A stretch of 64,000 bases of DNA from Camarhynchus parvulus (GCF_901933205.1 NC_044574.1:1242501-1306500); one strand, 5' to 3'; counted from the stretch's first letter, positions 12,090-23,354 are shown. The notes: generated from the letters alone by a model not told the origin. A program made the numbers and translations.

Positions 12090-13325
12090 AGGGCTCCAGC
12101 TGCAATCCCTTTCCATGCTGATCCAGAGGTTTATCCATCCAGCTCATCCCAACGCACCCCAAGGTTTTCTCACACGGAATGTGCGCTGCTTCCAGAACAT
12201 TCCGTGGACCCCGGCAGGTCCCACGGGGTGGGAAATGGCCCCAAAGGTGCTGGGTTGGAAAAGCTTCAAATTCCCGGTGCGTGGAACAGCTGGGAAGAGC
12301 TTTCCAAAGGTACAGATCAACTTCCAGCACCTCTGATGTCCCTCTGGAACCCGTGAGAGCTCCTGGAGACCTCGTTTGGAGCTCCAGGGGAGGATAATTA
12401 TCCCCAAATCCACGATAGCAGGACCTGGGCCACTCCAAACCCCACTTGCTGCTGGCACAATCGCTCCCTGGTTCTCCTGGAGGAGCAGCTGCCAACCTTC
12501 TGTGGCTGAAAAAATAGGGAAAAACAAACAAATCCCGATTTTTTGCTGGCTGGAAGTGCTCCAAACTCTCCTGTTCCTGTTGGGAGGGCAGCTCCGTCTC
12601 TGGTAACCCCAGTAAATTCCCCTTTGGGATAAAGCTGTTATCCTGGATTCCAGATCCAAGCCTGGTGGTTTTTGGGCACATTTCAGATTCCCTGTGGCTC
12701 TTTCGAGGAGATTGAAGCCTGGAAAACCTTGGGTGTTTGTTTGTTTGTGTTCCGGAAGGTTGGAGAGGTTGGGGTTGTGCTCAGTTGGCTCCAGACCCTC
12801 GGGATGATCCAGTGCCAGCTTCCCAGGGACCATCAGCGCCGTGTCCTTGTCACTTCAGCGCTTCCTTTAGGTCCCCACAGCCAAAAAACTGGGATTATGG
12901 GATGCATCCAAAGCCCTCAGCCTCTGCCAGATCTGATTTACCCAGAAAATCTTTTACAAATTGGGATAATTTGGAGGAGCCGAGCCCCAGCAGGTTGGAT
13001 TTGGGGAGGTTGTGCCTTCAGGAGCTGCTGGAAGGTTGATCCTGGTGGGATTTTTTTTTTTTCCCTTCTCAGCACCCTTGGGAAGTGTCCCAAGCCCTGT
13101 CCCCTCCAAAATATGGATCTGGGAATTCAGGAGTGCATGAACCCCTCCCCAGCTTTGCCCCCATCCCACCTCTTGCTCTGCTGGGCTCTGGATTTATGGA
13201 GACCTCCTGGAGACCCCGTGCTCCTTCCAAACAGCTGGATTCCTTGCCAGAATGGGAATTATTCCGTGTTACATTTAATATAAATTATATACATTTATAT
13301 AATTTATATCTTTTATTCACTGAGG
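12090..13325. other. unique intronic stretch, nothing recognised
   Basis: No repeat family, exon or RNA gene found. It contains only short A/T runs such as the T run near 13,051. Confidence 0.6.
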
Positions 13326-13430
13326 GGAAAATGGGATCGTGGACAGTGCCCCTGCCCATGGCAGTGGGGTTGGAAATGGATGGGATTCAAGGTCCCTTCC
13401 AACCCAAGCATTCCGTGATTCCCTGGAATA
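13325..13430 (+). mobile_element. CR1 LINE 3' end
   Basis: GTGCCCCTGCCCATGGCAGT, AAGGTCCCTTCCAACCCAAG and CATTCCGTGATTCC. Confidence 0.75.
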
Positions 13431-13827
13431 TTTTATAAAATTTAAATTCACAGCTTCAGACCTTCCCAGCCTCCCCCAAAGCTGCATCTCGTGCATGCAA
13501 GTTTTAAGTAAAAAGCCTTAATTCTGTGGATTCTGTGCTGATTTTCAAATTTCCTCCTCAAATTCCATTGCCGCCACAAGAAGTGATGTGGGGATGGAGA
13601 AATCCCTGCTTGGAAGAGGGATCCAAGTGCAGGATTCAGGATTTCCTGCATTCGGGAATTGGGGAGAGACCCCAAAGTGGTATTGATTGGGATTAGAGGG
13701 GTTTAAAGCAAAAACACCTGAAAATTTCCAAAAAAAATTGGTGTAGAGCCTGGAAATTCCATGTGCTCCTTTCAGACAACTGGATATTCCCAATCCCTGT
13801 TCCATAACCTGTTTGTGCTCCATGCAG

Positions 13828-13887
13828 GATGCAGGATGCCAGCAGGAAAAACAAGGTTTTCGCCCAGTTCTGGAAAAATTAGCGGGA
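13828..13887 (+). pseudogene. EXOC6B decoy exon copy 1
   Basis: An exon-start copy behind an intact CAG. In the real reading phase it opens MQDASRKNKVFAQFWKN and then hits TAG. The early stop and changed residues show it is not a functional coding exon. Confidence 0.85.
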
Positions 13888-14028
13888 ACTGGGGAGACCC
13901 CAAAGTGGCATTGGTTGGGATAAAAAATGCCCCAAAATTTGGTGTAGAGCCTGGAAATTCCATGTTCCCCTCTCAGACCACTGGACATTCCCAATCCCTG
14001 TTCCATAACCTGTCTGTGCTCCGTTCAG

Positions 14029-14089
14029 GATGCGGGACACCAGCAGGAAAAACAACGTTTTCACCCAATTCCAGGAAAAAAGAGTGGGA
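14029..14089 (+). pseudogene. EXOC6B decoy exon copy 2
   Basis: An exon-start copy behind TTCAG, opening MRDTSRKNNVFTQF. A one-base insertion then shifts the frame, and the frame stays open into intron-like sequence for about 42 codons before TGA. Confidence 0.85.
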
Positions 14090-14231
14090 ACTGGGGAGAC
14101 CCCTAAGTGGCTCCATGATTTGGATAAAAATGCCCCAAAAACTGGTTTAAAGGATTGAAATTCCACGTGCTCATCCCTGAGCACTGGACATTCCCAATCC
14201 CTGTTCCATAACCTGTTTGTGCTCTGTGCAG

Positions 14232-14290
14232 GATGCGGGACACCAGCAGGAAAAACAAGGTTTTCGCCCAATTCTGGAAAATGAGCAGGA
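14232..14290 (+). pseudogene. EXOC6B decoy exon copy 3
   Basis: An exon-start copy behind GTGCAG, opening MRDTSRKNKVFAQFWKMSRN and running off into repeat sequence. It lacks the rest of the exon. Confidence 0.85.
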
Positions 14291-14449
14291 ATTGGGGAGA
14301 CTCCAAAATGGTGTTGATTGGGATTGGAGGGATTTAAAGCCTGAAAAATGCCCCAAAAATTGGTGTAGAGGCTTGGAATTTCATGTTCTCCTCTCAGACC
14401 ACTGGACATTCCCAATCCCTGTTCCATAACCTGTTTGTGCTCCGTGCAG

Positions 14450-14507
14450 CATGCGGGACACCAGCAAGAAAAATGTTTTCACTCATTTCCAGAAAAAAAG
14501 AGCGTGA
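14450..14507 (+). pseudogene. EXOC6B decoy exon copy 4
   Basis: An exon-start copy behind GTGCAG. Its first base is C, which would turn the junction lysine into asparagine. A 3-nt loss follows (MRDTSKKNVFTHF) and the frame meets TGA within the copy. Confidence 0.85.
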
Positions 14508-14643
14508 ACCAGGGAGACCCCAAAGTGGCATTGATTGGGATGAAAAATGCCCCAAAAACTGGTTTAGAGGATTGAAATTCCACGTGCTCATCCCTGAGCA
14601 CTGGACATTCCCAATCCCTGTTCTGTAACCTGTTTGTGCTCAG

Positions 14644-14701
14644 GATGCAGGACACCAGCAGGAAAAGTGTTCTCACCCAATTCCAGAAAAAACGAGCGGG
14701 A
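14644..14701 (+). pseudogene. EXOC6B decoy exon copy 5
   Basis: An exon-start copy behind GCTCAG, opening MQDTSRKSVLTQFQKKRAG. The upstream CTCCGTG of the other units is deleted, so the acceptor context is shorter. Confidence 0.85.
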
Positions 14702-14860
14702 ATTGGGGAGACCCCAAAGTGGTGTTGGTTTGGATCAGAGGGATTTAAAGCCTGAAAAATGCCCCAAAAATTGGTGTAGAGCCTGGAAATTTCATGTGCT
14801 GCTCTCTGAGCGCTGGACATTCCCAATCCCTGTTCCATAACCTGTCTGTGCTCCGTGCAG

Positions 14861-14987
14861 GATGCGGGACACCAGCAGGAAAAACAACGTTTTCGCCCAA
14901 TTCCGGAAAAACGAGCGGGACAAGCAGAAGTTGATCGACACCGTGGCCAAGCAGCTGCGTGGCCTCATCAACAGCCACCACTCCTGA
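14861..14987 (+). CDS. EXOC6B: EXOC6B last coding exon and stop
   Basis: After the shared lysine codon (AA|G) the exon reads MRDTSRKNNVFAQFRKNERD, then continues for 21 more residues to end GLINSHHS and TGA at 14985-14987. This is the conserved, highly charged C-terminus of EXOC6B, and it identifies the gene. The acceptor is GTGCAG ending at 14860. The first ~60 nt of this exon and its acceptor are also the last unit of a tandem array whose five upstream copies carry degenerate versions of the same exon start (13,828-14,701). Only this copy continues into KQKLIDTVAKQLRG without a stop, so it is the functional one. Confidence 0.94.
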
Positions 14988-15654
14988 GGGGCTCGGGATC
15001 TCCTTCCCTGCGGCCTGGACTTCAGGAATCTCGTTGGGAGAGAAGATTTGTATTTTTTTATTCGCCTGGAAAGTCTCCGCGGAGCTTCCCCCCCCCGATG
15101 GCAAAACGCTCCTGGTGCAACAATCCTGGGAAAAAGAGGTGGTGGCAGGAGTGTCCTGGATAAACTCCTATTTTCAGGGGTTTAGGAAGTGATGGGAATT
15201 CTTGGAGCCTGGGAGAAGTTCACACCCGGACTGGGTTTTTTGTTTTTGTTTTTGTCAAAGCCAAATTGAAGGGATCATCCTGCCTTCCTTCTGTTAATTT
15301 ATTCCCTTGGAAAACTGAGAAATCTGGGAAGAGCCGTGGGTTCTCTGGGCAGAGGGAAGAGGGTCACCCTGAGGGTGCCCTGTGGTTTGGATTTAGGTAG
15401 GAAAAAGGGATTTCCCAGGGGATTTTTCTCCTCTTTTCCCCCTCCACAAGCTGATTTCCATGTTAGCCTGCAAATCCCTGGAATCGCGACCCTTTCCCAC
15501 ATGTCCGTAGCCATCCCTGAGCTCCACTCCGGGACCTGCCAGGGGCTGTGGGATCACGGAGAAGGGTTTGGAGCAGCCTCCTTGATCAGATTTGGGAAAA
15601 AAAAAACAGCTGAAGGATAATCTGGGGACGTGTCCTGCGGCAGCGCTGCGGGGC

Positions 15655-16085
15655 TGGGATGCTGCTGGACACATCCATGGATAGGGAAAGGGAAGGCATG
15701 GATGCTCGCAGGGATGAGGGGAAGGCACACTGGGATCTGCCAGTGTCCAGGAGGGATTTTTCCCTTTCTTTTCCATGCTGGTATCGCATCCTACCTCTGC
15801 TCCTGATGGCTCAATGGGGAAAACTCCCCTAGGCCACCCTGGCTGGAGCTGGGAATCTCCTGGACACATCCATGGATGGGGAGCAGGAAGGGATGGATGC
15901 TCCACAGGGATAGAAGGAAAGCACACTGGCATGTCCCAGAGTCCCAGAAGGGACAGATTCCCAGAGAGGGAAGGATTTTCCCTCTCTTTTCCATGCTGGT
16001 GTCCCATCCTCCCTCTGCTCCTGATGGCTCCATGGGGAAAACTTCCCTGGGAAGTTTTGGGGCTGGACCAGTGGGAATCTCCTGG
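15655..16085. repeat. two-copy ~208-bp tandem repeat in EXOC6B 3' UTR region
   Basis: Copies start with TGGACACATCCATGGAT at about 15,667 and 15,873 and share CCTTTCTTTTCCATGCTGGT and CTCTGCTCCTGATGGCTC. A third unit starts near 16,070 and stops. Confidence 0.88.
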
Positions 16086-16089
16086 AGGC

Positions 16090-18690
16090 AGTGGGAGATT
16101 CCCCATGGAGCAGCGCTGCTCCAAAGTGCCTGTGGATAAAATTCCCCCTGTCCTGAAGGTCCCCAGGAATTCTCTGCTCAAACCAGGCAGCCACCAACAG
16201 GATTTAATCCCAGGGTTCCACTTCCAGAGGGGGATTTTTGCCCTTCCTTCTCACCTTGCCCCTAATCCCTCACATTATCCAGCCACATTCCCAAGCCCTC
16301 AAAGGGAATTCCGATCTCCCTGGTGGTTGTTGCAGCCCTGAGCTGCTGCTCCTGTGCCCATTCCCAACCCTCTGGACGCACCAGTCCAGAGGTTTTACCT
16401 TCCCACCTTGCTCCTCAGCAATGTTTTGGGGTCGGTTTTCATTTGGAGAAGGTTCCTTTGGCTCAATCCCAAAATTAAACGGGAACACGGTCAGGAATGA
16501 CCCCCTTGGAGCTCTTAGGCTGTCCCGGCCATCTCCAGCTACAGGGACCAAGGGATTGTTTTCATTGATAAGAGGGAACATTTGTAATTCCTTGGATTTG
16601 GAGAGGGATCAGGGGTTCCTTGTGAGCTCCTCCTGGGGGGACATGGAAGAGGAATGACGGGAAAAGCAGCAGGTGAAGGAAAGTTGGAGTCAGCGTGGCC
16701 AGAAAGGGATCAGCTTTGGAGACAGCTCTGGAAACGACCCAGAGGGACAAGGGACGGGAGTTCTGGGAGTGGGATGGAGAGGGAGCAGAAACCCCGGGAT
16801 GCAGGGAAGGGATTTTGTGCTGCCATCCTGAAATTCCACTTTCCCCTCCTATATTGCCCTCCACGAGGTATTCCCACAAAAAAATCCCCAGCAAAGCCTC
16901 ATTTCAGGTGCTCCAGGCAGCTCCCACTCTTCCCAAACCCATGCAGGATCCCCTTCCCATCTCCCTGATTCCAGGAGCAGCAACCTGGGATGGGTTTCCT
17001 CGCTCCTTCAGGAGCTTTTTTTTTGGAAAAACCAGGATTGGGATCCTCCAAACCAGCTCCTGGCACTCGGGATTTGCTGCTGGGGAAGTCAAATCCGGCC
17101 AAGGCAGAGATTCTGGGAGTTCCTGATCTCGGGAGGTCAAGAGCCGGAACCGCAAGTCAGAGCCCGGGATGAAAAATGGGATTTTGGGACTCTGGTCCCA
17201 ATTAACTTTTTGTTCCAAGAGATGTTCCATCACTCCCGAACAAAATTAATCTTTTAAACAGATTGCCCCAAAAAAAAAAAAAAAAGCCCTGGAAGACATC
17301 CCAAATCCCCTCTCAGTCTCTTCCTAATGATGGGTGTCCTCCGACACGGATGGAATTGCTTAGGAGGGAAAAGTCGCTGCGGGGAATTTGAAAGGGGGGT
17401 GGGAAACGAGGGCAGGGCCCAAATCCAAGATTTCCAGCTTCCCAGAATGAATAATTGCTGCTCTCACACCTCGCTCCACATCCACTGAGCGTTCCTTAGT
17501 GGATTTTATTTTTTAAGAAAATTGGATTATCCCATAATTTTCCCGGCTCCAGCAAATATACTCCAGCAGCAGTGGGAAAAAATTATATTAAAATTCAAAT
17601 TTAGCTTCCCAAGAAGCTTCTTTCCTTCTTCAGGAGTTGTCAGGCATTCCAGGAGTTGGGGATAATCCCATAAAAGGTGTCCAAAGTGGGAATTTGCGGC
17701 CCAACCCATCCATGGGATGTTCTCCCTGAGCCACCAGCACCTGGGAGGTGGGAAAGGAGGGGTTTTCCTGGGATTTTTTGGCTATTCCTGGGGCTGGAGT
17801 TGAAGCCAGATGCTCCCAGTGATTTTTGCACTTTGTTCCAGATCCAATCCCAGCTCCCGCTCAGATGGGGGCGGGAGGAGTTGGGATGATGCTGTTTTGG
17901 GGTTGTTTCCTCCAGAATTGGCTGCTTTGGGGAAGGTGGAATTTCGGACAGGAGCTGTGGGAAGGGTCCTGGTGGCCCCAAATTCCTTGGAAGTGAGGCT
18001 GGGACGGAGCTGGGGCCGTTCTGGGGACATCTCTGCTGCCACGTCCCTCGTGACGAAGTTTTGGGATCGAATTCCAGCCAGAACCCAAATCCCAGGCAGA
18101 GATTCCTCACCCTTGGGTGTCTCCTGCCTCCGCTGGGCTTTTCCCATTAGTTCTGGGTTGGGTTTGGTGCTTTTTGGGGCCTTGGAGGGGTTTGGAGCAT
18201 CCAAACACCGTCCCACGCTCCAGCTGGATTCGTGTCCCATCCCTGGATCCCGGAGGATTTTTGGGATCTCTGTCCCATTTTTCCTACAGCTCCACGGGGC
18301 TGGAGACCCCTCGTATCCCCCCGGCATGATTCCATATTTATCCCACTGCTGGCAGCTCCAAGGGAACGCAAATCCCATAAATCCCATCCCAGGATGATCC
18401 CAGCTCTGCTGTCCACTGGGAACGCCGTGGATCGGTGGGAAGTGACCAGAACACGCCAGGATTGGCTGGGATTCACCCCAAAAATTCCGGGATGGAAGGG
18501 GGGGCTTGCTTCACCCCAAAGCTGCTGCTCCAGCCCCTCTCTTGTCCCCAGGGCTGGATTTGGGAAGCTTTTCCCGGAGCTGGGATCCATCCCCACCTGC
18601 AGCTTCCCAAAAATTCCGTGGGCAGCTCTGGAATCCTGTCCTGTCCAAGCTGCTCCCTGCCTTGGCTCATCCCTCAGATTCTGTTTTGCC
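16090..18690. other. unique stretch in the probable EXOC6B 3' UTR, nothing recognised
   Basis: Open frames here have no domain or motif I recognise and overlap on both strands. One poly(A) run lies near 17,271. Confidence 0.55.
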
Positions 18691-18692
18691 AG

Positions 18693-18812
18693 GAAAACCC
18701 CCCACACTCCCACCCCACATCCCACCCCATCCCACATCCCACCCCACATCCCATCCCATCCCATCCCATCCAAACCCATCCCGCCCCATCCCACCCCATC
18801 CCTGTCCCCGCC
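18693..18812. repeat. CCCATCCCAC simple repeat
   Basis: About 120 bp of CCCATCCCAC/CCCATC units, on the minus strand GGGATGGGATG. Confidence 0.92.
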
Positions 18813-19130
18813 AGCTGCCGGGGTTGCCTTTTCCCGTTGATTTTGGGGTGGAAGGACCTGATTTTGGGAACCGAGGTGGTGAAAACAGCTTTTTTTGCAC
18901 AAGTCGTTGCACAATAAGGGGAAAATTTAGCAAATTTAGGTTTAACTTTAAAGGGAAATTTTGTTGTTGGTTTGGTTTTGTTTGTTTTTTTTTTTCCTTA
19001 AAACTCGCTAGCAGAGCTACTGATTCCAAGAGGAAAAGGAGCTGGAATGGTTGGAGAAAGGACTGCATGGTTTACAGGTTCAATTCTGTTAGAAATTAGC
19101 ATGTTGGACATTTATCCTGGTGTAATTCCA

Positions 19131-19136
19131 ATTAAA
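19131..19136 (+). terminator. EXOC6B: candidate poly(A) signal ATTAAA for EXOC6B
   Basis: ATTAAA lies in AT-rich unique sequence. It is followed about 30 nt later by a T/G/C-rich segment (CGTCTGGCTCTGTGC) that could serve as the downstream element. Cleavage would fall near 19,150-19,160. Confidence 0.4.
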
Positions 19137-19429
19137 CAAATACAGCATTTAACTGTTTCATTAACGCCTCGTCTGGCTCTGTGCATCCCCGGGGAAAAAC
19201 CTGACCCCTGAATCCCATAAAGGATAAAATCCCACATCCCCTTTGGACACCTGGCTGCTGCCGGAGCACCCAGGCTTATGGGGGATCCAGGGGCAAGAAA
19301 ATCCCTGGATGAGAGTTGGATTCCACCCTCCCTCATTGCCCTGAGCAGAAACCAAGTTTTGCTGAAATTTTGGGGGGATTTTAATTGGTTTCTATCCAAA
19401 AATTCCTCCCTGGGAAGGTGGGGAGGAGC

Positions 19430-19605
19430 TGGGTTGGAATTCCCAGATTTGCTGTGGCTGCCCCTGGATCCCTGGCAGTGCCCAGGCCAGGTTGGACACT
19501 GGGGCTTGGATCCACCTGGGGCAGTGGGAGGTGTCCCTGCCCATGGAACTGGTTGGGATTTAAGGTCCCTTTTCCACCCAAACCACTCCAGGATTCTGGA
19601 GATTG
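19430..19605 (+). mobile_element. CR1 LINE 3' end
   Basis: AATTCCCAGATTTGCTGTGG, CAGGTTGGACACTGGGGCTT, GGGAGGTGTCCCTGCCCATG and ACCACTCCAGGATTC. Confidence 0.85.
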
Positions 19606-20174
19606 GGAAATTTCACGGAATGGCTCAAGCAGATGATGTGGGGTTTGTGTAGGATGAAGGATTTAGGGAATACCCATGGGATGGCAAAGATTCCTGGATG
19701 GCTTGGATTCCATGAATTCCTCTAAATCCCTTTTTTCAGCCCTTTATCCCTGCTGGGGCGGGGATTCCCAGGTGTTAATTTGGAGCAGTGGGAAGGAAAA
19801 TATTCCCTGGATTTGTTGGTGACTCCACCTCTGCCAGGGAGAGGGGAAAACGAGGATGGGAATTTGGGAAAATCCTGGATTTATCTAGGATATTTCCCCA
19901 CAGGAGAGGGGAAAAGGAGGGGGAATCTGGGAAAATCCTGGATTTAACTGGAATATTCCTGGGCATTTCCTGATAATGGAAAAAAGGGAAAAACTCCATC
20001 TCCTCCCACATCAGGTCCAGGGAGGACTCAGCAATCCAGGAAACCCCCCCAGTGCCTGGGATAAGGACCTTTGTGTCACCCCCGTGCCCTTTTCCTGGTG
20101 GATTTTGGGATGCTCCAGGTGGGAGATGGAGATGTGGGGACAGGACGTGGTCCAGCACTGTGGGAGATGGTGGG

Positions 20175-20505
20175 AAGGGATCTTGGATCATCCTGGATCA
20201 GTGGATCCTGGACCTTCCTGGATCAGAAGATCTCAGACCATCCTGGATCAATGGATCTCAGACCTTCCTGGATTTGTGGATCCTGGACTGTCCTAGGTCA
20301 GTGGATCTTGGACCTTCCTGGATCAGAGGATCTCGGATCAGCATGGATCAGTGGATCCTGGACCTTCCTGAATCAGTGGATCTCAGACCTTCCTGGATTT
20401 GTGGATCCTGGATCTCAGATCACGGTGGATCATTGGATCTCAGGCTCTCCTGAATGAATGGATCCTGGATCACCCTGGATCAGTGGATCCTGGATCAGGG
20501 AGTGC
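20175..20505. repeat. ~30-bp minisatellite
   Basis: Units of the form GGATCCTGGACCTTCCTGGA TCAGT, about 10-11 copies. Many GATC sites make it a regular ladder. Confidence 0.9.
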
Positions 20506-20799
20506 AGCACGGGTGGGTTTTGGGGCACGGGTTTGGGGTGCTGCAGTGGCACCGATGTCACCCTGGCTGTGGCCGGGCCCTGAATCAGTGCCCGGAGCGG
20601 GGCCAGACCTCAGTGGGGCCCTGTGGCTCCCCTGGGCTGGCTCTGCCACCAGCTCTGTCACCCCTCGTGTCCTCGGGACACCCCTCGTGTCCTCACGGTC
20701 CCCTCTCGTGTCCTTGGGACACCCCTCGTGTCCTCCCTGTCCTCCCTCATGTCCCCCCAGCCCCGAGCCACCGTTCCAGCCCCAGGGATGCGTTCCCAG

Positions 20800-20915
20800 C
20801 CCAGTTTTCACCAAACCATGGAAGATCCTGGTGGGAAGGGACCCACAGGGATCGCCCAGCCCCACTCCCAGCCCTGCCCAGGACACCCCAACCACCCCCC
20901 GAGCCACCCCAAGCA
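20800..20915 (-). mobile_element. CR1 LINE fragment
   Basis: Reverse CR1: CATGGAAGATCCTGGTGGGA, AGGGACCCACAGGGATCGCC and CCCTGCCCAGGACACCCC. Confidence 0.6.
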
Positions 20916-21239
20916 GGGAGGTTTTCCTTTCCCCCTGGTTTTCCTTGATCCAGGCGACACAATCGTTTTCCAGCAGCTGCTCCCGAGCGTTCCTTTCCGG
21001 CTGCCTCTGTCCCGACCTCGGTTCCCCTCCTCGCCCCCTTCCCGGTGGGATCAGCTGAGGCTACGGGAGGCGGAGCTGCCAGGTGAGTCTGACTCCTCCA
21101 GGTGGGATTTGCCTCCTCCGGGGAGCCCCGGGAATGCGGCAGGAGGAGGTTTGGGATGTCGGGAGATGCCCTCACCCACCTGTGGGGCGGCTTTCCCATG
21201 GTGTCCCTCGGGCAGGGACTGAAACGGGGCAGGGATGGA

Positions 21240-21455
21240 TCTTGGCGAGGAATTCCTGGCTGGGAGCATGGAGAGGGGCTGGGATGGAATTCCCAGATTT
21301 GCTGGGGCTGCCCCTGGATCCCTGGCAGTGCCCAAGGCCAGGCTGGACACTGGGGCTGGGATCCACCTGATCTCACTGAAGGTGTGGGATGGAATGGGAT
21401 GGAATTTAGGTTCCCTTCCAAACCATTCCATAATTCTACGATTTCTTCTGCCATG
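21240..21455 (+). mobile_element. CR1 LINE 3' end
   Basis: GAGGAATTCCTGGCTGGGAG, AATTCCCAGATTTGCTGGGG, CAAGGCCAGGCTGGACACTG and CCATTCCATAATTCTACGA. The tail is followed by a partial second copy of its own end (21,480-21,560). Confidence 0.85.
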
Positions 21456-22074
21456 GCTCCACAAACACCTCTCGTTGAAGGTATCCCTGCCCATGGATGG
21501 GATGGAATTTAACTTCCCTTCCAAACCATTCTGTAATTCCACAATTTCTTCCTCCATGGCTCCAAACACACCTGCAGTGGAAGGGGTGGGCAGGTGGCCG
21601 CTGGAGCAGGACCCCCGGCGCTGCCCGAGCGAGGAGTGCGAGGCAAAGGTGGCAGCAGGAAGCTGATAAGCCCCAGCTGTCACCGCTTGCCCGCGGAACC
21701 CGGGAGAAGGAGGCTGTGGGAGCAGATCCCAGATAGGCTGGCTCGCGATAAGGAGCGCGATAAGGCCGAGATAAGGCAGGGAGGGCTGGACGGGCTCCGG
21801 GAGGAACCAGCGCGGAGCGTGACGTGCAGGGTGAGAAATGCGGGCACGGCAGGCGGGGCAGCCGCGTCCGCGTGGGAAACGGGGTCACGGGAATGCTGCG
21901 AGAGGATGGGGATGGTCCGGCCAGGTGGCACCAAAATCAGGATGGGGAAGGGGAAATCAGGATTGGGATAAACAGGACTTTCCTCCTTCCCTCCGCGGCG
22001 TTTCCCAGGTGGGAAGAGAGGAGACAGGAATCCCCCCACATCCATCCCTGCCCCATCGCGCGCCCCACGTGGCT

Positions 22075-22480
22075 CCAAAGCCGCGCTAATTGCATTCCGT
22101 GGGGCACTAATTGGATGATTGGATCAAAGGCGGGAGCCCATCCATATCTGCCGGGCGCTGGATGCGATTACCCGGCAGCGGGCATCCATCACCGCCGCCC
22201 CTCCCTGACCCAGCGGGGCCCGCGCAGGTACCGAGCCCCCGTCCCAAATGGCATTTTGCTCCCGAAAGGTCCAAGGCAGGCGGCGGATGACAAATGACGG
22301 CGGTGCCGCGTCTGCCGGGCGCTCATCCATTCATCTCCCGGCACGGAGATGCGGGCGCTGCCGGCGGGGACCATCGCTCACTGTCACCGCGACGCGCCGA
22401 GTGTTAAAGACCCCCCGGCGGGGCACGGGGCGCTCGTTTGTATTCATTAGCTCCGGCCGCAGATGTCGGGGGAGGCTCCG
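22075..22480. promoter_or_regulatory. candidate CpG-rich regulatory element between the genes
   Basis: CpG-dense unique sequence with AT-rich binding-site-like cores: GCTAATTGCATTCC, CACTAATTGGATG and GGATCAAAGG (TCF/LEF-like). A short motif (TCTGCCGGGCGCT) occurs twice, near 22,147 and 22,311. The last part has GTATTCATTAGCTCC. Confidence 0.45.
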
Positions 22481-22689
22481 AGCCGCTCCTCGGCTCCCGG
22501 GGCAGCGCTGGCACCTCGGTTCCCCTCGCCCGGTGACACCGGGGACTTGTTGCTGCCGCCGGAGGAGCGCGGTCCTGGTTGTCCTCCAGCCCTGGAAAAG
22601 CCATCCCGAGGGGCCGGGCAGGTCCTGGCACACCTGGAGTGAGCCCGGATTTGTCATTTCCCTCTCCTGAGGCGCGATGTGGTGGCCCC

Positions 22690-23100
22690 GGGGCTGTGCG
22701 GGGCACGGGATGCTCCGTCCCCGCAACAGCAGAAATTTGGGGCAGCAGCCGCTGATTCGGTGCCCCTGGGCTGGAACCGTGGCTGTTGGAGGCAGAAATT
22801 CCCAGCTGGAATTTCCGAGGGTCTTCTAACCTTCACAGCCTGGGCTGTGAAACCCCTCCAGTGCCTCTTTTTGGGAACAGACTGGGGTAAGTCTAGGAAA
22901 AATCCCCTTAAATCCTTCTGTTCCGGCGGCAGGATGTAGGGAAAAGTCCGGGGCTGTGCAGGGCAGGGGATGCTCCGTCCCCACAACAGCAGAAATTTGG
23001 GGCAGCAGCTGCTGACTCGGTGCCCCTGGGTTGGAGCTGCGGCTGTTGGAGGCGGAAATTCCCAGCTGGAATTTCCTAGGTGGAAATTTCCCTTCTTCTG
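22690..23100. repeat. duplicated module, copies A and B
   Basis: GGGATGCTCCGTCCCC...GCAGAAATTTGGGGCAGCAG occurs at about 22,707 and 22,968, followed in each by GGCTGTTGGAGG and AATTCCCAGCTGGAATTTCC. A third partial copy is at 24.42-24.64 kb. Probably a dispersed or segmental repeat I cannot name. Confidence 0.8.
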
Positions 23101-23354
23101 CTCCCCTGGGAATGTTACTGCCAAAATCCCTGGCTGAGGGCAGCCTTTGGCTCCTCTCCTCCTCAAACCCTCGGCTCTGGCCTTTCCCTCGGCCCCACCG
23201 GGCTCTGCCCAGCCCCAGCCCTGGGTTTTCCAGGCAGGGCCTGATGTGTGGTGGGGTCTCCAGGCATTCTCCTGCTCCTGGCTGTGCAGTGCAGGACGGG
23301 AGCAGCTCCAGGCTCTCCTGTCAGGACAGGTCTTCCCTCTTCCCCCACTCTCGG

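Larger units (their letters stand above)
6755..14860 (+). other. EXOC6B: EXOC6B last intron
   Basis: An intron of about 8.1 kb between the last two coding exons, with donor GTGAGTG and acceptor GTGCAG. It is dominated by repeats: a 1-kb T/A-rich run, CR1 pieces near 8.7-10.2 kb, a seven-unit array at 10.64-12.09 kb and the exon-derived array at 13.64-14.86 kb. The part from 12.09 to 13.33 kb looks unique, and I see no gene or exon in it. Confidence 0.85.
13640..14920 (+). repeat. ~205-bp tandem array built from the last EXOC6B exon and its acceptor
   Basis: About six units with exon-start spacings of 201, 203, 218, 194 and 217 bp. Each unit has intron sequence with CCCAATCCCTGTTCCATAACC, an acceptor CAG, then ~60 nt matching the start of the real exon. 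The exon match stops abruptly at GCGGGA, where each decoy runs into CTGGGGAGACCCC-like intron sequence. Unit flanks alternate between two types, one with GGTGTAGAGCCTGG and one with GGTTTAAAGGATTG, suggesting growth by dimers of about 415 bp. A partial unit begins near 13,640. Confidence 0.92.
14988..19150 (+). other. EXOC6B: probable EXOC6B 3' UTR
   Basis: No gene or splice-bounded coding exon follows the stop. No AATAAA-based end is obvious before an AT-rich, low-repeat block at 18.88-19.15 kb that ends in ATTAAA. That block has the unique, T-rich look of a 3' UTR end. If it is the end, the UTR is about 4.15 kb and contains a 208-bp tandem repeat and a CCCATC run. A shorter UTR cannot be excluded without transcripts. 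Confidence 0.5.

Noticed and set aside
13828..14701. Decoy exons read as mutually exclusive functional exons
   Set aside because: Each has an early stop, frameshift or runs into repeat sequence, and none keeps the conserved end of EXOC6B. Kept as pseudo-exons unless transcripts show otherwise.
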